NCBI GenBank assembly: GCA_019639155.1
Contig: JAHBSJ010000001.1
Span: 62,001 to 126,000, forward strand
DNA from: Acidobacteriota bacterium
GTDB lineage: Bacteria; Acidobacteriota; Blastocatellia; Pyrinomonadales; Pyrinomonadaceae
Direction: 5' to 3'
Length of the DNA: 64,000 nucleotides
Made by a program: the position numbers and the translations under genes. Shown one piece after another: positions 26,814 to 35,320 of the stretch (position 1 is the first letter of the stretch; each line of letters begins with the position of its first letter). A model generated the notes under the pieces. The model did no database searches. It was not told the origin of the DNA and saw only the letters and a list, made by a program, of their open reading frames with translations.

Positions 26814-29486
26814 TTATTGAGGTATTCCGATCTTGGCGAGCAGGTCCTTGTATCTCGGATCGTCGTCTAAGATGTCGTACACTTCCGACGTTTTGATCGT
26901 TACCAGATGCGGGTCGCGGGATTCGTACGCTTTGAGAAGGTATTCGATGGCTTTTTCCTTGTTTTTCGTCGCGGCATACGCATATGCCAGGCTCTCGTTG
27001 TCGAAATAAAGCGGCTCATCCGCTTCAGTAACGGCCTTTTGCAATGTGAGCAGGGTCGCCAAATATTCCATCCAAAAGCCTTTCCAGCCCTTTAGTTTAT
27101 AGGCGTTTTCGTAACGGCGGATCTCGTAGTTCTTGCGTCCTTCAAGCCTCAAACCGGTCAAATACTGCTCTATCGCCTCAGGATACATTCCCTTTGCCGC
27201 GTAAGCCTCGCCAAGATTAAATCTCACGACAGGACTCTCGGGATATAGCTCGACCGTTCTGTTCAGTTGGTCGATCGCCTCGTCGTGACGGCCGGCGAAC
27301 CCTAGAATGTTGCCTTTCATTCTATTGATCACCAGCGAGAACGGATCGAGTTCAGCGGCGACTGAGATCGCGGCCAGAGCCTCTTCAGTTCGACCGCGAA
27401 AGGCAAGATGTTCGGCATACCATTGGTGCGCGGTCGCATAATTCGGACGCAGGGAAAGAGCGGCACGATAGTGTTCCTCTGCCCGATCCCAATCGTAATC
27501 GTAGGTCGTGGTGATGTATCCGAGCGAAGCATGAGCTTCAGCCAGATCTCCATCAAGTTCCAAAGCCTTTAACGCCGCCTGCTTTGCCTTGGGTATGTAT
27601 TCCGTCGGCCTAAAATCGCCGTACAGCGGCATCAGTGCGTAAGTATCCGCAGTTCCCGTGTACGCAAGTGCGTAACCCGGGTCTTTTTCGACTGCCTGGC
27701 CAAAATATTGCCTCGCCTTTTCAAGATCCCGAACGGTTCGCTTGTTCCAATGAAAACGCCCTTTCAAATAGAGCTGCTGAGCTTCAGAATTTGTCGAATA
27801 GTTCTGTGCGACCCGCGAACGGCCCGCGGTCGAAAGTGCCGGACGAAGGCGTTCCGATACATCTCTGGCGATGTCCCTCTGCAGAAATATGAGGTCGTCG
27901 ATCCGTCGTGCATATTCAGCTGACCAAAGCAGGTTCTGGGACGACGAATCGACCAATTCGAGAGTGATCTTGAGGTCATCACCGGCCTGCTCAAGCCGCC
28001 CAAGCAACACTGCTTCCACATTCAACTCGGAACCGATGGTTTTTGGTGAGGCATCCCTGCCTTTGAATGAAAAGACCGAGCTTCTCGCCTTTATAGATAG
28101 GTCGGGTATCGTAGAGAGACTGCGAATGAGATTTTCCGTCATGCCGTCCGCAAGATACTCGAATTCACTGTCGCCGCTGAGATTGTCTATGGGCATCACC
28201 GCAATGGATGCGATCTCCGCCGGCTCCGAAAAATAGCTGTATCCGAGGAAACCGCCCACCGCGAGCAAGCCGGCCAACAGTGAACCGAAGGCAAGCATCT
28301 TCAGCCGTCCGGCTCTTGATGTTCCAAAGACCGGCAGCCCTTCGAGCGTTTTGGCGGCGGGCATATTGGCCGTATGACGCGCGGGATCAGCATCTTCGTG
28401 GTCGATAGTTCGTTTTGCCGACCTTAGTTCCTGCAAAACGTCCGAGATCCGTTGATATCGATCGTCTGCCGATCTTGCAAGGCATCTTCTAACGATCGCG
28501 GAGATCGACGCTGGAACTTTCGAAGCAAGATCGGAGAGCGGGACAGGGTCTCGATGAAGAATTGCATCGACCGTCTCAGCCGCAGTTTCTCCGGAGAATG
28601 CTTTTCGGCCGCAAAGCATCTCATAAACGACCGCCCCAAAGCTGAAAATGTCTGACCTGGAATCAATTGGACCGCCGCGAGCCTGTTCCGGCGACATATA
28701 CTCGGCCGTCCCAATGACAAGGCCGGCTTGAGTAATGCCTGCCGCCTGCGGCTCATGCGAGATCTGGCGCGTCGAGATGTCCGGCCCTTCCATCAGCTTC
28801 GCCACACCGAAATCCAACACCTTTACCAAACCGTTCGGCCGCACCATTATGTTGTCCGGCTTGATGTCCCTGTGAACGATGCCCGCGGAATGAGCTTCTT
28901 CCAATGCTGACGCTGCCTGAATCGCTACGTCCAAAACGGCCTCGGTTGAAAGCTCTCTTGACGCTATAAGCTGCGTCAGTGTTCGCCCGTCAATATATTC
29001 GGTAGCAATGAACCTCTTGCCGTCCGATTCGCCGATCTCGTGGATCGTAATGATATTGGGATGATTCAGACCCGACGCGGATCTGGCTTCGCGCACGAAC
29101 CTGTCCATTCGGCTCGCATCGTCAGCAAAGGCTTCAGGGAGGAACTTGAGTGCGACCTTTCGACCCAAACTGGTATCCTCGGCCAGGTAGACCTCTCCCA
29201 TTCCCCCAATGCCCAAAAGCCGGATTATTCTGTAGTGAAGTATGTTATTGCCGATCAGGTCTTTGGGCTTGCGTCTATCGGCAAGGATCTCTGCGGCAAG
29301 TGCTCCCGGAGCGGAGTCAAGGAAATATTCTTCTGCCGACTCAAAAGAAAGCAGCGATTCAACCTCTTTTCTTAGATCATCATCATCGCCGCATTGGGCG
29401 TCCAGCAACGCCGCTCGGTCCGCCGTCGGCGTTTCCAAAGCCGCATGAAAGATCTCCTCGATCGTATAGAGGCGGTCACTGTCCAT
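26814..29486 (-). CDS. Transmembrane Ser/Thr protein kinase with TolB-like and TPR domains
   Basis: An 890-residue Hanks-type kinase. An N-terminal helical region with an AALLDAQCGDDDDLRKEVESLL motif is followed by a kinase domain with GIGGMGEV (92-99), Lys114, HRDIKPDN (205-212) and DFG (225-227), all intact. A transmembrane helix lies at about 396-419. The outer part has a TolB-like domain (IAVMPIDNLSGDSEFEYLADGMTENLIRSL) and about eight TPR units. The kinase would be inside the cell and the TPR sensor outside. The gene follows an ECF sigma factor gene by five bases, the usual pairing for this kinase class in Acidobacteria, which suggests phosphorylation-linked control of the sigma factor. 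Confidence 0.93.
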   Translation of the reverse strand: MDSDRLYTIEEIFHAALETPTADRAALLDAQCGDDDDLRKEVESLLSFESAEEYFLDSAPGALAAEILADRRKPKDLIGNNILHYRIIRLLGIGGMGEVYLAEDTSLGRKVALKFLPEAFADDASRMDRFVREARSASGLNHPNIITIHEIGESDGKRFIATEYIDGRTLTQLIASRELSTEAVLDVAIQAASALEEAHSAGIVHRDIKPDNIMVRPNGLVKVLDFGVAKLMEGPDISTRQISHEPQAAGITQAGLVIGTAEYMSPEQARGGPIDSRSDIFSFGAVVYEMLCGRKAFSGETAAETVDAILHRDPVPLSDLASKVPASISAIVRRCLARSADDRYQRISDVLQELRSAKRTIDHEDADPARHTANMPAAKTLEGLPVFGTSRAGRLKMLAFGSLLAGLLAVGGFLGYSYFSEPAEIASIAVMPIDNLSGDSEFEYLADGMTENLIRSLSTIPDLSIKARSSVFSFKGRDASPKTIGSELNVEAVLLGRLEQAGDDLKITLELVDSSSQNLLWSAEYARRIDDLIFLQRDIARDVSERLRPALSTAGRSRVAQNYSTNSEAQQLYLKGRFHWNKRTVRDLEKARQYFGQAVEKDPGYALAYTGTADTYALMPLYGDFRPTEYIPKAKQAALKALELDGDLAEAHASLGYITTTYDYDWDRAEEHYRAALSLRPNYATAHQWYAEHLAFRGRTEEALAAISVAAELDPFSLVINRMKGNILGFAGRHDEAIDQLNRTVELYPESPVVRFNLGEAYAAKGMYPEAIEQYLTGLRLEGRKNYEIRRYENAYKLKGWKGFWMEYLATLLTLQKAVTEADEPLYFDNESLAYAYAATKNKEKAIEYLLKAYESRDPHLVTIKTSEVYDILDDDPRYKDLLAKIGIPQ

Positions 29487-29491
29487 TGTCT

Positions 29492-30067
29492 TTAGGGCTC
29501 AGCCTCGCTTAATTCGCGGAGCAGCCAAGTCCTGGCAAAACGCCAATCGCGTTTTACCGTTTCAGTTGACACTCCCAAAACTTCCGCGATCTCGTCGTTC
29601 GTTATCCCGCCGAAATACTTCAACTCGACGATCCGGCTCTTGCGCTCATCCAACTTTGCGAGAGTGTTGAGCGCATCATCGAGAGCCAGCACCTCTTTTG
29701 CATCGGCACTGACGGCCTGCTCGGCGAGCGTCACCATTTCCGGGCGGCCGCCCCGTTTCTCACTCTGTTTCGCCCGTGCATGATCTACCAAAATATGACG
29801 CATCGCTTTCGACGCGACGCCGAAAAAATGAGCCCTGTTCCGCCAGCCCTGTTCCTCCTTCCTGGCGAGCTTTAGATATGCCTCGTGAATGAGATCGGTG
29901 GCTTGAAATGTGTGTCCGGAAGGCTGTTTGCTGATATATCTGCGAGCCATCTGTCGCAGTTCGTCATAAACCAGCGGCATCAGTTGCTCAAGTGCCGCCT
30001 GATCGCCTTCGCTCCAATCCGCCAATAAAGCGGTGATCTGCTTAGAACTGCGTTGGGGCATAGTCAT
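29492..30067 (-). CDS. ECF RNA polymerase sigma factor (TIGR02999-type)
   Basis: About 191 residues from the ATG at 30067; an ATG at 30061 is equally possible. Sigma region 2 (LMPLVYDELRQMARRYISKQ, then FQATDLIHEAYLKLAR) and the family's RNRAHFFGVASKAMRHILVDHARAKQSEKRGG block identify the TIGR02999 group. Region 4 has VELKYFGGITNDEIAEVLGVSTETVKRDWRFARTWLLREL. There is no anti-sigma factor next door; the adjoining kinase gene probably fills the regulatory role, as in other ECF-kinase pairs. An in-frame ATG at 30127 would add 20 hydrophobic residues and is less likely. Confidence 0.9.
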   Translation of the reverse strand: MTMPQRSSKQITALLADWSEGDQAALEQLMPLVYDELRQMARRYISKQPSGHTFQATDLIHEAYLKLARKEEQGWRNRAHFFGVASKAMRHILVDHARAKQSEKRGGRPEMVTLAEQAVSADAKEVLALDDALNTLAKLDERKSRIVELKYFGGITNDEIAEVLGVSTETVKRDWRFARTWLLRELSEAEP

Positions 30068-30221
30068 CTGAGCTGTCAACCAAGCAATGAGTATAGTCCT
30101 CAACCTAAGAAAATAAAATATTTTCATTACCCTTTTTGCCGTAAGTTCTCGTTTATAAGAACAGAAAGCAAAATCTGTGGATAGAGCGATCTGAAATTTT
30201 CAGTTTTGGAAGGAGAGAATC

Positions 30222-30590
30222 ATGAAAACATTTAGACAAATAGCACTTATTGCGGTCATCGGCGTCGTATATGCGATCGGTTCGCAGGTAATGGCACAGG
30301 GCAAACAGGACTTCGTTCTGGTCAACCGCACCGGCGTTGAGATCTACGCTCTTTATGTCACGCCGCACAATGCAAAAGACTGGGGCGAAGACATCCTTGG
30401 GGCAGACACGCTGCTAAACAATGAGGAACTCGAGATCTCGTTCTCGCGAAAGGAACGCGCCAAGTATTGGGATCTGAGGATCGAGGACGAGGACGGCAAC
30501 TACATCGAATGGGATCGCCTTAATCTGCTCGAGATATCAAGGGTCACTCTTTTCTACAAGAATCGAAAACCGACGGCGATCGTCGAATAA
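30222..30590 (+). CDS. Small exported conserved protein
   Basis: A 122-residue protein with a signal peptide (about residues 1-25, ending VMA-Q). The mature part (FVLVNRTGVEIYALYVTPHNAKDWGEDILGADTLLNN, then FSRKERAKYWDLRIEDEDGNYIEWDRLNL) looks like a single compact beta domain. I recognise the pattern from conserved uncharacterised Acidobacteria proteins but know no function. GGAAGGAGAG lies just before the ATG. It is followed after 22 bases by a lipoprotein gene, so the two are probably co-transcribed. It diverges from the sigma factor gene, which hints at, but does not prove, shared regulation. Confidence 0.75.
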   Translation: MKTFRQIALIAVIGVVYAIGSQVMAQGKQDFVLVNRTGVEIYALYVTPHNAKDWGEDILGADTLLNNEELEISFSRKERAKYWDLRIEDEDGNYIEWDRLNLLEISRVTLFYKNRKPTAIVE

Positions 30591-30612
30591 CAACAGAAGC
30601 AAGGGAGAAACA

Positions 30613-31302
30613 ATGAAAAGAAGAACTTTATCCGCGATCGCCGTCTCGGCATTCGCTTCGGCAATGCTCGGCTGTTCGTTCTCGGTTGGGACCGATATGT
30701 CGAACACCGGCAAACCCGCAAACACCGCGGCATCCAATTCGAGCACCAACACCGCTGCAAAGAAAGACGATAACGCCAAGCCTAAACTCGCCGGCAAGCC
30801 GAAACCGACCGACGGTACGGCAAAGACCGCGAACAAGAAGAATCCCGTCCCTGCTGACTGGATCTATGTGTACGACAGCGCCAAAGGCTATGGCTTCTCG
30901 CTACCTCAGGGTTCTGAGGGCGAAAGCACGACCATAGACGGCATTGACGTTTTTGCGGCTACAACGCCGGCTCCTTCCGAGATCGATATCTTTGTCTTGG
31001 CATATAAGGACAAGACGCTAACGAAAGAAGACCTGCTGAATGATGCGGTCGATTTTCTCGAAGGCCTGGGACAAAAGGTCACGCCGGGCAGCTTGAAAGG
31101 CGAAAGCGACGAGTACGCGGTCGCAGACGCGACCACGGTTCACCCCTCACGCGGTAAAGGCAAACTCCGTATCCTCGTCGGCACCGACGTCACTGATAAC
31201 TATGTGATGATCATCGGCGTCGAGGAGGAGCGTTTCGCTGCAAATGAAAGCATCATCGACGCCATCTGGGGCAGCTTCGAAATGTGGAGCAGCGGCAGTT
31301 AG
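30613..31302 (+). CDS. Lipoprotein of unknown function
   Basis: A 229-residue protein with a lipoprotein signal peptide (lipobox MLGC, lipid Cys at residue 21). A long disordered linker rich in Asn, Thr, Ala, Lys and Pro follows (residues 28-80). The globular C-terminal domain begins WIYVYDSAKGYGFSLPQGSEGE and resembles small outer-membrane-linked domains that measure or bind proteins; I cannot name the family. It would be anchored in the outer or inner membrane facing the periplasm. It is second gene after the small exported protein and ends at a strong terminator. Confidence 0.75.
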   Translation: MKRRTLSAIAVSAFASAMLGCSFSVGTDMSNTGKPANTAASNSSTNTAAKKDDNAKPKLAGKPKPTDGTAKTANKKNPVPADWIYVYDSAKGYGFSLPQGSEGESTTIDGIDVFAATTPAPSEIDIFVLAYKDKTLTKEDLLNDAVDFLEGLGQKVTPGSLKGESDEYAVADATTVHPSRGKGKLRILVGTDVTDNYVMIIGVEEERFAANESIIDAIWGSFEMWSSGS

Positions 31303-31340
31303 GCCCGATAATATCGATCATTGGATCTATTGACGGGCAA

Positions 31341-31379
31341 AGCGTTACGGCTGCTCTCCTGGCGGCCGTAACGCTTTTT
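31341..31379 (+). terminator. Rho-independent terminator
   Basis: AGCGTTACGGC (31341-31351) and GCCGTAACGCT (31365-31375) form an 11-base perfect stem with a 13-base loop, followed by TTTT. It ends the two-gene transcript of the exported protein and lipoprotein. Confidence 0.9.
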
Positions 31380-31467
31380 AGCGAGCCGCATGCGATTTAA
31401 CGAACGGATCAGGAATAAGGAGCGGATAAAAAGAGTTCAAAACACGGCAATAACAGCTTACACCAAA

Positions 31468-31490
31468 GCCGCTCGTGCGGAACGAGCGGC
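31468..31490 (-). terminator. Hairpin downstream of the serine hydrolase gene
   Basis: GCCGCTCGT and ACGAGCGGC form a 9-base perfect stem with a 5-base loop. On the minus strand it is followed only by TTTGG, a poor T-tract. It lies 92 bases after the stop of the beta-lactamase-family gene and may end the hydA operon transcript. I see nothing else in 31380-31581. Confidence 0.45.
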
Positions 31491-31581
31491 GAAAGCCACG
31501 CCTTTTTTGTCGGATTTCTTTCTTCCATACTTGATTCCTGCGGGCGTCATTCTGAGCCCAACGGAATGTATTCGCCGACCT

Positions 31582-32997
31582 TTACCACCAAAGTATTTGT
31601 GCCACCCTATTCTCGTCGTTCGCCAGAAACGACACCTCGAAAAGGTTCTTCCCTGCCATTGCTCTGTAACGACGCATTTGCCCGCCGGGACGTTTTTCGA
31701 TCGACGATAGTTCAAAGCTCTTTATCGGCGAGCCGTCGAGATACCACGAAAAAAGTGATGCGCCCGTCGCGGTCTTGAAAAGCATATCCATTTGGGGAGT
31801 CACATTGTGACCGTCGAATTTCTGATCTGCGAGAGCCGTCAGCATTGACCGATGCTGTGCCGTAAGAGAGGGATCGGTGTCGCGAATGGCTTTACTGCGG
31901 TCGAGCGACGGCAGATATTTGGCGGCAACATCGATGGCCCAATGATCGATGCTCGTCCCCGCAAAATTGGTCAAGATGATCACGGAAAGCCCGGCGTCCG
32001 GGAATCTGTAGAAAACGGAAGAAAACCCCGGCGTCGCTCCCGAGTGCTGCACCAACCGATGTCCGCGGTAATTATCCAGAAACCAGCCGAAACCGTGATC
32101 GAATGGCAGCGTCGATCCGTCATTTGCACGCGCGGCATCCCACATCACTTTCTTGCTTTCCGCCGTCAGGATCCGGTCGGTGTGAAGTGCGGCATCCCAT
32201 TTCGCCATGTCGATAACAGTTGACAGCATGGCCCCGGCCGAGAACGCGATCCCGGGCAGAAGTGTCGGACGATTTTCGAATTTGCCGTTCGCCCAACCAT
32301 AGCCTGACGCTCTGCCTTTTACTACCTGTAATGGAGAAGTTGAACGAGTGTTGGCCATTCCCAGCGGATTGAAGATCCGTTCGTCCAGATACTCGTAATA
32401 CGAATCGCCGCTAACTTTCTCGATAATGTGCCCGAGCAGAATGTATCCTGTATTGTCATATGCCCACGTCTTGCTCGCCTCGAATTCAAGCGGCAATTCG
32501 AAGAACATTCGCAGCTTTTCTTCACCGGCGGGAGTTGTTCGGAATGAAAGGTCGGTCTTGAAACGATCCAGGTATCCGGGCACTTCAACGTGATTTTGGA
32601 TGCCCGAGGTGTGCGTCAATAGATGGCGGATAGTGATCTTGTTCCAGCTTTCCGGAGCGTCCGGAAAGTACTTTCCTATCGTGTCAGAAACTGCCAACTT
32701 GCCGTCCTGGGCCAGCAACATTATTGCGGCAGCAGTGAACTGTTTCGTTACCGAGCCGATCTCAAAAACCGTATCGGCCGTGGCTCTCGTATTCGTTTCA
32801 ATGTTCGAAAGTCCGTATCCCGCACTTTTGATCACTTTGCCGTCCTTAACAACGGCGACCGCAACGCCCGGAGCGTTCTTAAGCCGCATTTGCTCCGCGA
32901 TATACCTATCAACAGAATCAGCGTTGGCAAATGCTGAAGTAGCAAACACGACGGCGAAGCCAATTAATTGGACTGAAATACGCCGAGTTGTGGTCAT
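31582..32997 (-). CDS. Serine hydrolase of the beta-lactamase/class C family
   Basis: About 471 residues, exported (signal peptide ends at SAFANA). Catalytic motifs are Ser82-Val-Thr-Lys85 in FEIGSVTKQF and Tyr180-Asp-Asn182 in WAYDNTGYILLG, with a HSGATPGFSS block standing in for the third motif. The roughly 120-residue C-terminal region is typical of periplasmic esterases or D-aminopeptidases in this family. Such enzymes are usually carboxylesterases, peptidases or cell-wall hydrolases, seldom true antibiotic-resistance beta-lactamases. The ATG overlaps the hydA stop (ATGA), so it is translationally coupled to a pyrimidine gene, an odd partnership. Confidence 0.87.
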   Translation of the reverse strand: MTTTRRISVQLIGFAVVFATSAFANADSVDRYIAEQMRLKNAPGVAVAVVKDGKVIKSAGYGLSNIETNTRATADTVFEIGSVTKQFTAAAIMLLAQDGKLAVSDTIGKYFPDAPESWNKITIRHLLTHTSGIQNHVEVPGYLDRFKTDLSFRTTPAGEEKLRMFFELPLEFEASKTWAYDNTGYILLGHIIEKVSGDSYYEYLDERIFNPLGMANTRSTSPLQVVKGRASGYGWANGKFENRPTLLPGIAFSAGAMLSTVIDMAKWDAALHTDRILTAESKKVMWDAARANDGSTLPFDHGFGWFLDNYRGHRLVQHSGATPGFSSVFYRFPDAGLSVIILTNFAGTSIDHWAIDVAAKYLPSLDRSKAIRDTDPSLTAQHRSMLTALADQKFDGHNVTPQMDMLFKTATGASLFSWYLDGSPIKSFELSSIEKRPGGQMRRYRAMAGKNLFEVSFLANDENRVAQILWW

Positions 32998-34373
32998 ATC
33001 CTCACGCATTCGCCGCGTCGGATGAACTGCCCATCGCCTTGTTTTCCTGTGTGTTCGCCGTTTTGGATGACGACGCGGCCTCGGGAAAGGACGGTTTCGA
33101 CCTTGCCTTTGATGGTCCAGCCTTCGTAGCTCGAATAATCGACGTTCATATGTTCGTGTTCGACGCCGAATTTCGTTTCCCCGTTTGGGTCGAAGATGAC
33201 GATGTCGGAGTCGGAACCGACCGCGATCGTTCCCTTCTTGGGAAACATTCCGAACATCTTCGCTGCGGCGGTCGAAGTCAGCTCGACAAAGCGATTGAGC
33301 GAGATGCGATTTTCGACAACGCCGCCGTTGTAGATCAGAGCGAGGCGATTTTCGACACCGGGAGCACCGTTCGGGATCTTAGTGAAATCACCGAGCCCGA
33401 GCTCTTTTTGTTCCTTCATACAGAAAGGACAATGGTCGGTCGATATCACCTGAAGGTCGTCCATCTTGAGGCCGGTCCACAGGTCGGCACAGTTATGCTG
33501 TTCACGCAGCGGCGGCGTCATTACGTATTTCGCACCTTCCCAGCCGTCGCCGTAGTCTTCGATCGAATGGAAAAGATACTGCGGACACGTCTCAGCAAAT
33601 GCCGAGATGCCGCGATCTCTCGCTTGGCGAACTTGATTGAGTGCATCGGTACACGAAAGGTGAACGATATAAACCGGCGACTCTGCCATTTCAGCGATCG
33701 CGATCGCACGATGAACGCCCTCAGCCTCAGCGATCGTCGGTCGCGTCAGAGCGTGATACTTCGGAGCCGTTCTCCCATCGGCCAAAAAGCGTTTGATGAT
33801 CTCGTTGATGACGATGCCGTTCTCGGCATGCATACAGACGAGCCCGCCGCGTTTTCCTGCCGCCGACATCGCACGAAAGATCGTCGCGTCGTCCGCCAAG
33901 AACACGCCCGGATACGCCATGAAAAGCTTGAATGACGATATGCCCTCGTCGATGAGCCGATACATTTCCTTCTCATCGCCGTCCTCAAACTCGGTCGTGA
34001 TCAGATGAAAGCCGTAGTCGATGCAGGTCTTGCCCTCGGCCTTTTTGTGCCACGCGTCAACGCCCGCCGTCATCGATTCGCCCTTCGTCTGCACCGCAAA
34101 ATCAATTATCGTCGTCGTCCCGCCGTGCGCGGCCGCCCGCGTGCCCGTAAAGAAATTGTCGGAGCTTTGCGTCCCGCCGAATGGCAGCTCCATATGCGTA
34201 TGCGGATCGATCCCGCCGGGAATGATAAGCTTGCCCGCGGCATCGATGACAACATCCGCCTCCATATCGAGCGCCTTCCCGATCGTCGTCACCGTCTCGC
34301 CGTCGATAAAAACGTCAGCGTGATAATCATCAACCGCAGTGACGATACGTCCGTTTTTGATCAGTGTTTTCAT
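32994..34373 (-). CDS. hydA: Dihydropyrimidinase (D-hydantoinase)
   Basis: A 459-residue cyclic amidohydrolase. His58 and His60 in GGIDPHTHMELPFGG, the carboxylated Lys149 in SSFKLFMAYPG, and later His residues in VCMHAEN and YIVHLSC form the two-metal site. The SDNFFTGTRAAAHGGTTTIIDF and HCPFCMKEQKELG segments are typical of dihydropyrimidinase. It opens dihydrouracil to N-carbamoyl-beta-alanine, between PreTA and the ureidopropionase of this window. It is nine bases downstream of a lipoprotein gene and is coupled by ATGA to the serine hydrolase. It lies about 10 kb from the pre operon, so the pathway is split. Confidence 0.94.
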   Translation of the reverse strand: MKTLIKNGRIVTAVDDYHADVFIDGETVTTIGKALDMEADVVIDAAGKLIIPGGIDPHTHMELPFGGTQSSDNFFTGTRAAAHGGTTTIIDFAVQTKGESMTAGVDAWHKKAEGKTCIDYGFHLITTEFEDGDEKEMYRLIDEGISSFKLFMAYPGVFLADDATIFRAMSAAGKRGGLVCMHAENGIVINEIIKRFLADGRTAPKYHALTRPTIAEAEGVHRAIAIAEMAESPVYIVHLSCTDALNQVRQARDRGISAFAETCPQYLFHSIEDYGDGWEGAKYVMTPPLREQHNCADLWTGLKMDDLQVISTDHCPFCMKEQKELGLGDFTKIPNGAPGVENRLALIYNGGVVENRISLNRFVELTSTAAAKMFGMFPKKGTIAVGSDSDIVIFDPNGETKFGVEHEHMNVDYSSYEGWTIKGKVETVLSRGRVVIQNGEHTGKQGDGQFIRRGECVRI

Positions 34374-34382
34374 ATGCGAATC

Positions 34383-34907
34383 CTATGACCGAAAATTATC
34401 CGATTCTGCTACGATCTCCCATTTTTCGCCACGATATTCGAGCAGGTAGAGCCCCCCTTGACCACATAGAACTCCGCAAGTGTAGTAATGCCAAACAATT
34501 GCAGTTCGTCTATTCGAGTCGAATCCACCTCTTGAAAACGTATTGAAAGAAATGAGCCCCGACAGCCGCTCGTCAAGATCCTTAGAACTTAGAAGAACAA
34601 AATCATCTCCGATTGAAACATCTTCCTGCAAAATAAGGTTCTCAACATTCTTTGACAGAAAGTCAACGCTTACCGACTCGGTGGCGAAAGGTAACAACGC
34701 TTGGACGTGCTCGGGGCTGGTCATGCCAATTGACTCAATTGCAGTTCCGCTGATCACGATTTCACGACTCGGTTTCGAACGAGCTAATTCCATGTAAATT
34801 GCTATCTCTTCTTTGTATAGGCTCTGATTGTCCGCACGGTCCGAACGGCTATTATTACAACAGGTAATCGTCAGGAGAAGTGGAATAACAGCGAAGATTT
34901 TAATCAT
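34383..34907 (-). CDS. Putative lipoprotein
   Basis: A 174-residue protein. I start it at the ATG at 34907 because this gives a short signal peptide (MIKIFAVIPLLLTITCC) with a plausible lipobox (LTITC). A farther upstream start in the same frame would overlap the small membrane-protein gene. The mature protein is mixed charged and hydrophobic, with no family I recognise. C-terminal features are a HYYTCGVLCGQGG cysteine-rich turn and LLEYRGEKWEIVAESD. It is probably a periplasm-facing protein of the hydA transcript. Confidence 0.6.
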   Translation of the reverse strand: MIKIFAVIPLLLTITCCNNSRSDRADNQSLYKEEIAIYMELARSKPSREIVISGTAIESIGMTSPEHVQALLPFATESVSVDFLSKNVENLILQEDVSIGDDFVLLSSKDLDERLSGLISFNTFSRGGFDSNRRTAIVWHYYTCGVLCGQGGLYLLEYRGEKWEIVAESDNFRS

Positions 34908-35022
34908 ATCACCCAGTCGCTTACCTCGAGAATTCTGAACAACTCGCCCGTGATCAAGATATCTGTATGCAAATTTCAACCGCTGCAAACTACGGCGATT
35001 CCTGGATAAGGGCTCTCGAAAA

Positions 35023-35199
35023 TCATATTTTCCAGTTCCTATATGCTTTCGACAACACCGCAACAAAAACGATTGAAACTGCTAAGGACAAAAAGCCGAG
35101 CGAAACCGCATAGATCGGACCAAGCCACCGCAAGAGTACCCAGCTGACCAGCAACGCAAATGTGAACCCTGCAATGAGTTTTGTCACCCTTTTGGACAC
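35023..35199 (-). CDS. Small two-helix membrane protein
   Basis: A 58-residue frame with a GTG start (complement of 35197-35199) and TGA stop. It has a basic N-terminus (SKRVTK), two hydrophobic helices (about residues 8-26 and 31-48) separated by WLGP, and a basic tail (KAYRNWKI). The codon pattern and membrane topology look real, but no Shine-Dalgarno is obvious and I do not recognise the family. It lies between a degenerate aminotransferase end and the lipoprotein gene. Confidence 0.45.
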   Translation of the reverse strand: MSKRVTKLIAGFTFALLVSWVLLRWLGPIYAVSLGFLSLAVSIVFVAVLSKAYRNWKI

Positions 35200-35208
35200 T
35201 CTAAACCT

Positions 35209-35319
35209 CTAGCAAGTCTCACATCCCGCGACCACCGCTTTGACTAGATGATCAACCGTTTCGGTCGTTGTATTGAACATCATTCCCGTACGAATGACGT
35301 TGCCGTAGAGGCCGCGTTT
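35209..35319 (-). pseudogene. Remnant of an aminotransferase C-terminus
   Basis: Thirty-seven codons ending in TAG translate to the C-terminal end of an AGXT2-like aminotransferase: GLYGNVIRTGMM, then NTTTETVDHLV, then AGCETC. They align with the last 36 residues of the intact gene at 36092-37402 at 26 identical positions, with many silent differences. So this is a diverged paralogue, not a recent copy or assembly error. Homology stops one base short of the toxin stop codon; the rest of the gene is missing. Confidence 0.85.
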
Positions 35320-35320
35320 A

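Noticed and set aside
31582..32997. Antibiotic-resistance beta-lactamase
   Set aside because: The motifs and C-terminal extension fit the broad serine hydrolase/esterase group, and the operon context is metabolic.
32988..33935. A 315-codon plus-strand frame opposite dihydropyrimidinase
   Set aside because: It is antisense to a well-conserved enzyme and shows no domain or Shine-Dalgarno; it arises from high-GC codon use.
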